Part shown: piece by piece, positions 22,299 through 30,500 of the stretch
Numbering within the stretch: the first letter of the stretch is position 1
Layout: every line of letters begins with the position of its first letter
Source of the DNA: Ornithodoros turicata
Taxonomy: Eukaryota > Arthropoda > Arachnida > Ixodida > Argasidae
Length of the DNA: 64,000 bases
Reading direction: 5' to 3'
Assembly: GCF_037126465.1 (NCBI RefSeq)
Contig: NC_088204.1
Location: forward strand, 79,545,807 to 79,609,806
Notes under the pieces: model-generated
Database searches by the model: none
Told to the model about the DNA's origin: nothing
Seen by the model: only the letters and a program-made list of their open reading frames with translations
Translations under genes and position numbers: made by a program

Positions 22299-24418
22299 CC
22301 TTTGTGCTCCCGGTCCCCGTTTCAGCACGACGGAGACCTAACGTGTGCCACAAAGTTCTGAAGGAACCCCTCGACGAGCCCCGCAAAAAAATGTCGGACA
22401 CTGTGTTGTGCCAACTTCTTGGAGAGCTCCTACAACGCATTTGGTCGGCCGTTGGTTGTCATGTTTACAGACTGTACGCTCATCGCTTTGTTGATGGTCA
22501 CGTGCGAGACTCCTTCGTGTCGCCGAGGCTGCGGAACGAAGTGGCGGAAGAGAGAAGTTGGAAAGTTGTGGCAACGTGAAGGAGCGACGTGGTCTTTAGT
22601 GTTGCCTGTGCGGAGCATCTGATCTCTGGTGATTCCCTCGACTGTATTTTTGTTTTCTAATCTGCATTTATCTTCTATTTTGTACATTTTTTATTCCACC
22701 TGTATTTATGTAATTAAGCATTTTGTATAATTTAAATGGTACAAAGCATCCGGGAGCAACGAGCTGAAGAGAAAGAAAACGAGAATGTGCGCGACGCAGG
22801 AAAATAACCCCCGTCTTGCGGAGAATACCCCATATCCTGCATTCGAGCGGAAGCGGAGTGAAGCGCGGATCTGTTGACCTCGCGCATCACACGATCGGCA
22901 GATTATTTTGCGTTTATTATTGGCAGTATTATGCAACAGTTGAGCACGTTGACGTTTGTTGGTACGAAGGATGCGTTGTAAATATGCGCGTGCAGCAGCA
23001 GTAGAGGAGAGGTCCGCTGTCGACACCAAATTCTCGCCTAACCATTCCAATCGATGCTGTACCAGGTGTGCCGGGTTTTGTGCTTTTATCACGACAGCAA
23101 AACGGAACAACAGATTTTCGCGGGATCGGCGACATGCTTTGCACCTTCACGTTTCATTCCGGAATTTCTTCCCCCCACATGCTCATGAGATGCTTTGCGA
23201 CGAGAAACATACAACGTTGCAGACTTTGTGCCGGCTATAGTTGAAGTAGAAAAGTGCATTTTAACGGGAGGCCGTGTAGGACAGCCGACATGATACGTGT
23301 ACTATCTACGAATGACTACTGTCGCTACTGGCGGAGCGACGGACGGCGTGTGCGAAAAGTTCCCACGAGTGCCCCCCCTCCCCACGAACGTCCCACGAAC
23401 GTCCCACGGAAGTCATTTGCTTCCTAGTCAGAAGAATCTTATTGAATGCTCAAGTTGGTAGAGATGTTGTCTGTATCACGCCATTCCTACATTTTATGTA
23501 AACCTTCTCACGTGACTATCTACGGGATATACATATTCTATGTGCTACCTGGTTGCCAATGACTGTACGCAAGGCATTTTTATGTACATGTCATTTTACT
23601 GTGAAAGCACACGCAATGCAAAAGCACGAACGTGTGTGGTCGATTCTCGGCATAATGGAAAGGTGACACGTTTTTTTTGTCTCGCGCGATACCTCTTTAT
23701 ACAAACACACGTAACCTTCTTTTCTTTTTTTCCAAGTGGACGTGGGGCTTCGTAATGCAAAAACATCTTCAACAGTGTAGTCTTACGTATTTTTCGTATC
23801 ATAGTTCAGCTCACAGCAAAGTAACGTACCTCGCAGAAACTTTCACTGACCTCTGGCTCAAAGATGACCTCAGGACGGCCTTCCGTAATATAATTTTGCT
23901 TGTTAGACGAGTTAAGTTGTCACGATCATGTTACTTCGTAATGCTGATTTTCTTAAACTTGGTCTAATTGTGCTAATTGGTCTTAATCTAATTGTGTGTG
24001 AAAATGAGATACGAGAATATATTGAGAGACATCAATCAATACATCGGAAGAGGCACACCAGATGTTTAGAAGAGCCACGTCCTCCTTTCGATACCATCTC
24101 ACGTTCCTTTCAATACTCCATCGGGGTGCACATACACACCCGGGTGACATACGGATCAAACAGCGGGTGCCAACAAAGCCGAACAAAAACACGTGCCTTT
24201 CTGGGTTCCATCTTTTGTGTCTCGAGAACAAAATAATACTGCCAAAAAAAAAAAAAAAAAAGAACAACGGTTAGTGACACGGCGCCATTATAGCGAGAAT
24301 CCACCATGCACACCCTTGTTGCAGGAGTGTGCACTTTTTCCTTCCCCCATCTACGCGACAACCGCCTTTGTAAGGATGGGCCACAGCTGTAGTTTAAAAA
24401 TGAATAAAAAAAAAGTGG
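22299..24418. other. Intergenic / 3' region between tweety and ALKBH8 (convergent genes)
   Basis: Both genes end into this stretch. It holds decayed repeats, including a segment at 23960-24080 that recurs at 27272-27395. Inverted ends near 23632-23675 and 24280-24330 share 'tggattctcgctataatgg'-like words and may bound a ~700-bp element. Confidence 0.5.
23960..24080. repeat. Dispersed repeat copy A
   Basis: This segment shares 'ttggtcttaa', 'tgaaaatgagata', and 'gagacatcaatcaataca' with 27272-27395 in the same orientation. Confidence 0.75.
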
Positions 24419-24424
24419 TTTTAT
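24419..24424 (-). promoter_or_regulatory. ALKBH8 polyadenylation signal overlapping the stop codon
   Basis: On the minus strand the last codons read CAA TAA AAC. AATAAA therefore overlaps the TAA stop (24421-24423). It is a canonical hexamer at an unusual position. Confidence 0.45.
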
Positions 24425-24574
24425 TGCCTAGACGTCGCTCGCTTCCTGAGTACCGCGCACCAGTTGCCCTGGTCGTAGTATTCGTCTTCGACGCAGCCGG
24501 GCTGGACGCTTTCGAACAGGTCTCGCAGTTCTCCGCGGACGAACACGTGGTAGAAGCGGTGCACGGGTTCGGAG
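24421..24574 (-). CDS. Alkbh8: ALKBH8 exon 10 (C-terminus)
   Basis: The acceptor is CTTGCAG, phase 2, with stop TAA at 24421-24423. It encodes [12 protein letters not shown] and [11 protein letters not shown]. Confidence 0.93.
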
Positions 24575-27500
24575 CTGCAAGGCAAATTTTTACGGTGAGA
24601 CACGAAGAGGGAGCAACCAGTCCGTCCGGTGCGGAATCTGTCCAGCAATAAAAAGATATTTATGGATACCTTTATACAATTCAAGGGTAAGTTAAGAGTA
24701 AGTTAAGGGTAAGGGTAAGAGTGTAACTAAGTTACAGTTAGCCTGCAAAAATAGTAACTGACACGAAGAGGGAGCAACGCTGAAGGCCAATGTCCGCTGC
24801 GGAATCTGTCCAGCAACAAGAAGATATTTATGGATACCTTTATACAATTCAAGGGTAAGTTACTAAAGAGGTGTAACTAAGTTACAGTTAGCTGCAAAAA
24901 TAGTAACTGACACGAAGAGGGAGCAACGCTGAAGGCCAATGTCGCTGCGGAATCTGTCCAGCAATAAGAAGATACATATTATGGATACCTTTATACAATT
25001 CAGGGGTAAGTTACTAAAGAGTGTAACTAAGTTACAGTTAGCCTGCAAAAATAGTAACTGACACGAAGAGGGAGCAACGCTGAAGGCCAATGTCCGGTGC
25101 GGAATCTGTCCAGCAATAAGAAGATACTATTATGGATACCTTTATACAATTCAGGGGTAAGTTACTAAAGAGTGTAACTAGTTACAGTTAGCCTGCAAAA
25201 ATAGTAACTGACACGAAGAGGGAGCAACGCTGAAGGCCAATGTCCGCTGCGGAATCTGTCCAGCAATAAGAAGATATTTACGGATACCTTTATACAAGAG
25301 GTGTACTAAAGAGGTGTACCTTTATACAAGAGGTGTACTAAACAGGTGTAACTAAGTTACGGTTAGCCTGCAAAAATAGTAACCGAGGTACAGTTATCCT
25401 TTTTGAAAACGAAACTAGTTACAGCTACAGTTACCACATTAAAGTAACTTATTTTACGGTTACATTAAAAAGAACTGATGCATGGAAAATATCAGTTACT
25501 TCAACCAAAAGTGATAACTGGTGACTAGTTACTTTTGTAACAGGTAACTCATTACTGTAACTAGGTACAGTTGCCAAATTAAAGTAACCTACTGTACGGT
25601 TACATTTTAAAAACGTGTGAAAAATATCAGTTACTTCAACCAAAAGCGATAACTGGTTACTAGTTACTTTTGTAACAGGTAACTCATTACTGTAACTAGC
25701 TACAGTTACCTCATTAAAGTAACTTATTTTACGGTTACATTAAAAAGAACTGATGCGTGGAAAATATCGGTTACTTCAACCAAAAGCGATAACTGGTGAC
25801 TAGTTACTAGTTTGCCTTTCTGGTTTCGTAGGATTTAGCCATGAACAGTGTGGCATAACAGTTTCACTTGCTACTGTTATAACAATTACCATACTGATGG
25901 GCAGACTCACTGGGATATGCGGTATAGCAAAAAAAAACAACAACACTCTAGTCTGCATTTGGACATAATGAGAAAGACACCACGTAGCCATACCTCATGG
26001 TGCCGTCTTCAGACTTGTTGTGCCATGGAACTAGAACATCGGGCTCAACAAAGGGCGTCCGATTGATATGAATGGGCAGTCCATGAGAGCCTCTGAAGTC
26101 AGCAGGGGCTTGTTTTGTACGTGAGGTTTTCACGTAGTTCGAGTTCTTGCCCCCTCTCTCCTGCTCGAGGGACCATACGTAAACGAGACCACGCGATCCA
26201 GGGCGTAAGACGCGGATCATTTCTGATGCCGCGTGACGCCGTCTTTCCTGCGCACAGAAAGTGTCTCTTAACATGCAGAAGTCGATCATTCATCGGGCAC
26301 AGTAACTGGCAGGGATGGGCTATAACGGTACTCATATTTTGTATTACGGTAATACAAACACATACATACCTGGAGGAGATCGGTATTACAATAGTAATAA
26401 ATAACATCTAGCCTATGAGGTAGATATTATACAGGGTGTTCAAAATTAAGCTTTCACGAGCGCTACGCAAACACAGCGATGACAGGAAACCGGATGATAA
26501 CTTCATGCTACTTGTGTAAGAAGCAGGTGCTGCTAATTATGTAGCACCTGTTTCTTACTCAAGGAACAGAAAAATAGCACCAGTTTGGCTATTGTGCGCC
26601 CATTTATAAAGTGCTAGTGAAAGCTTAGTTTTGAACACCTTGTATGCATAATACTTCTATGCATTATGAGAGTAATACATTGATAATCAGCCCATGGGGT
26701 TATCGATAAAGGAAAAGCAGAAATATACACGATTTGCGTACTACTTGTGTCAGCAATTCTCCAATCACACTTTTTTGTGACCAAACAAGGGGGGTGCGAT
26801 GCCCATATCTGCTACTTTTGTGGTGTTTTTGGCCTTTCTGGATGGCTTGTTTCTTTTGTTATTTTTTTTTGGGGGGGGGGGAGGGAATGCTGGGAAAATC
26901 CTTGCAGCTTACCTCAGTTGCCAAGTGATGAATAACAGCTATACAGAGGCAAGCATCGAAACAGCCATCCCGCCAGGGCAGAGCAAGGGCATCGCCTACT
27001 GTCACCTCGATGCCTCTTGACCTGCAGATTGAGGCAAGCCCGTAACTGCGTTCCAAACCCACCTAGTTGAGGCAAATATGAGGGCGGGGGAAAAAAAGTG
27101 TGAAAGCGCGAAATAACTCGTCGCAAGTGCTCTGCACCACAACATGCAAGTATGGATCTGTGCAAGAAGTTGTTTATATATTGCGAAAGACGAGCGATAA
27201 GTGAATTAAGACACGTTAGACCTGCGATACACAGGCACAAAAGATCGCACAGAGTGCTTGTACATTTGATTGGTCTTAAATTGGTCTTAAATCTAACTGT
27301 GCGTGAAAATGAGATATCAGAATGTATTGCGAGACATCAATCAATACACCAGAAGAGGTACACCAGATATACACCAGAGGTACGTGAAACTTTAATGGCT
27401 GCATGCCATAAAAATTTGCTACCACCCATGTGATACTCGTAAAGGTTTTTGTGACATACTGTGGTAACGATAAAAAAAGATAAAAAGCAAGAGAGCTGGT

Positions 27501-30500
27501 GGCATATATATCCATAACGAAAACCTGAGACTAGAGGAAAATAAATAAAAAAAAAGGATGCACACAAACACAAGTCTCAAGACTGAGACTTTCTTGAGAC
27601 TTATGTTTGTGTGCATCCTTTTTTATTTATTTTCCCCTAGTCTCGGGTTTTCGTTATGGATGCTGTGGTAGTTTACATTCGTGTCACTCATTACTGCGGC
27701 TAATTTTATTATTCGAACTCGAAAATTAGCCGAGCAAGTGTAGCATTTTTGTTCGTGAATTTGGATACATACTTCCACGTTTGGATACTTTGGATGTTTG
27801 TAGCCATAGCACACTGTTACAATCAAAACCAGTTTTTTTTTTTTTCCCACAAGATTTCTACAAACATTTGACACCCGAAAATGTGCTGCCTTGCTGAAAT
27901 TCGTGTTTGCCCAGAACTGTTTCCTCCCCTCAACAACTGTCGAATGTGTCGACTTGCCTTGAGCAGGTGGGAGTGATCCACAAGATATTTGCCATTTCCA
28001 CACCCTACATCCAGTAGGAGTGATCCCTCTGGTATGGAATCTAGGAACTCGGCAACCCGCGGCCACTCCTTGTGACGGGTTTCGCTGAAGTGGGATGCTA
28101 TGGTCTCGTACACCTGGTGTACGTGGCTGCATTCGAGTTCTGCTGCCTCGGCGTCTGCCAGCTCCTTTGGAGCCTCCTGTTTCTGCTTTCTGTAGTGAAG
28201 CAGACGGAGTTTTTTTTTGGTAAAATGTACCTTACGAAATTTATGAAAATGTGTCTTCCAACATCTACAGGTTTTCCCGGCAATTTTAATCCAAGTGCTA
28301 GCTAAATTAATCCACATGCCTTGCAAACTTTATGGGGCATGGATTAATTTAGCTGGCACTTGGATTAAAATCGACGGGAAAGCCTGTAGTAGGTCAAATC
28401 TCATTCTCATCGTGTTATATCTGTGCAAAATTCTTTAAACTGGACTTTGCTACTGTAATGTCAAAAACTAAAGACAGAGCTGTAGAATTTGATCAGCGGA
28501 TGACAGGGCACAAAAAGTAAATGAATGAATAAGTGCTAGTGGTACTGGTGTCTTGTCCTTTGTTTTCTTTTTCGTGCCATGTCGTCTGTTGACACAATGC
28601 CCCAATAATGAAAGAGGTCGTGTGACCTCGTACCGATGGTGTAGCCAACAAATTAAGAGAGCTCGCTTTTTAGCAGTTTTATTAGCTGCATTTTGCCGCA
28701 TTACTTAGTGTATTAGTATCGGCTATGAAAACATATTCGCTATTCATTACGTTATGCATAGACCCTGAAGTTTTTGGGTTTAACCCGTTTCTTCCCCGAA
28801 TTTGCCACCCCGAATTGAAGGTTCTCTCTTTCGGGTGAAACCCGATTTTTACCCGGAAAATTGCCCTCACTGAAACGTCCGTGGGAATGCACACTAGTTT
28901 GTTTGGCAGCAAATGCAATTACATCACCGTTCGTACCAAACCAGTACAGTTTGCTTGAGTAATAGAGCCCGATTTCTCCCAGAATTTAGCATACTGGAAG
29001 TTTTTCACGCCCGAATTTGCACGAATTTAGAGCGCACGTTGATTTCCCCGATTTTTACCCCCCGAATTGGGAAAAAAAAATATTTTCCAAAAACTTCAGG
29101 CTCTAATTATGCATTATCTTTACTGTTACTCATTAAAGCAAAACAAAGCGGATGTGCCAAAACTCGTACATTAGCATAAAATTCAAGAAGAACAGTATGA
29201 GATCCTGTAATGCACGACCACATATGATGTCCGTGACAAGAAAATTATGCAGTGTTTCCATTGTTATTATGTTGCCTCTGCATATCGAGAGGGTGGCCAG
29301 CATTAAGGATGATATAGAATAGGTTGACAACCGTGGGTGTAATCACCTTTTCTGTTCTTTTGAGTCACACAGTTCTTCGTATTCTGCAAACAAAAAGCAC
29401 CATATTTGTGAGGCGACTTCGTACACACATAGAGATCAGATAACTCGGGGAAAGTGGGAAGAGAGTGTCTGTCCCGCTCACCGCAATCGCAGCTGTCTCT
29501 CCCGCGCACCTTGCGGAAGGTGAACGAAGTCCGCACCGAACGTTCTCTGACCGCGTGATGGTGCCCATCGGCAGATGCGAGGACATCCGTCTTCCGCGCT
29601 GAGATGCTGGATTGCATTGCGGGATATGTTTGGTGACATGGTCATATTATTATGGTCAAGTTACTTCCGGTAACTTTTAGCTCTGCTGTCCCACCATGTA
29701 ATGTGGTAAACCAATAAATTGAAAATTGAATTGAATATACGTGAGTGTTGCCATACACAATTATGTAACTGAATGGCTTGTTTCTACCCCAGCCAGAAAT
29801 AAAGCAAGTAGCAAACGGGGCTCGTGAAATGTCGGACATTGATATTTTTGCAGGTTTTTTTTTCATATTTCTGCAGTCCCCTTCGTGGACAGGGACATCT
29901 GTAGCTATTGGGAGCGTTGTCACACAATATCGGTGTGCTGCGCCATAGTATCGATAAATTTTCATGCATCCAATTTCTATGAATACAACTTGCACGAAAG
30001 ATAATAATAATAATAAATAAATTTGTTGAGAAATGTACCAAGCCGCTTGTATGAAACTAAGAAAGATGGCGTGACATAATATACGTAACATAACGTGACA
30101 TCGATGAGTTAAGCCTACGTCGTAGCTAAAAATGATGTAAATGAACCTGTGAACTCTTGTTTTCTGTACCCTTTAACACCACAGATAACCTTATCTCATC
30201 AGATCTAAATTTATCAAAACATAGATGGTGGCAACATGCGTCACTTTCGTGATTACGTGCATACATACACCAAGCAATGTTACCTGCATGATGTATGCAA
30301 AGGACCATGTAGATTTTGGCAAAAAAAAGGCATCAAAGTAAAAACTTTGATGCCCCAAGATTGAAATTCAACGATCTTTTGGTCACTACCCTTTTAAATG
30401 GTGCCAGCACTTAAGAGTCTAAGCAATTTCTTTCTACGTCCTAAGGGGATGTCGTCTTCACCGTGCACCCCCGGCTGAATAAAAGGAAAATGATTACAGA

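Noticed and set aside
22124..22579. 151-residue plus-strand frame
   Set aside because: It starts in the last tweety intron and runs through the terminal exon in another frame. No domain or conservation is evident.
24598..25375. CRISPR-like array
   Set aside because: The repeats are ~150-bp contiguous units without short repeat/unique spacer structure, in a eukaryotic intron.
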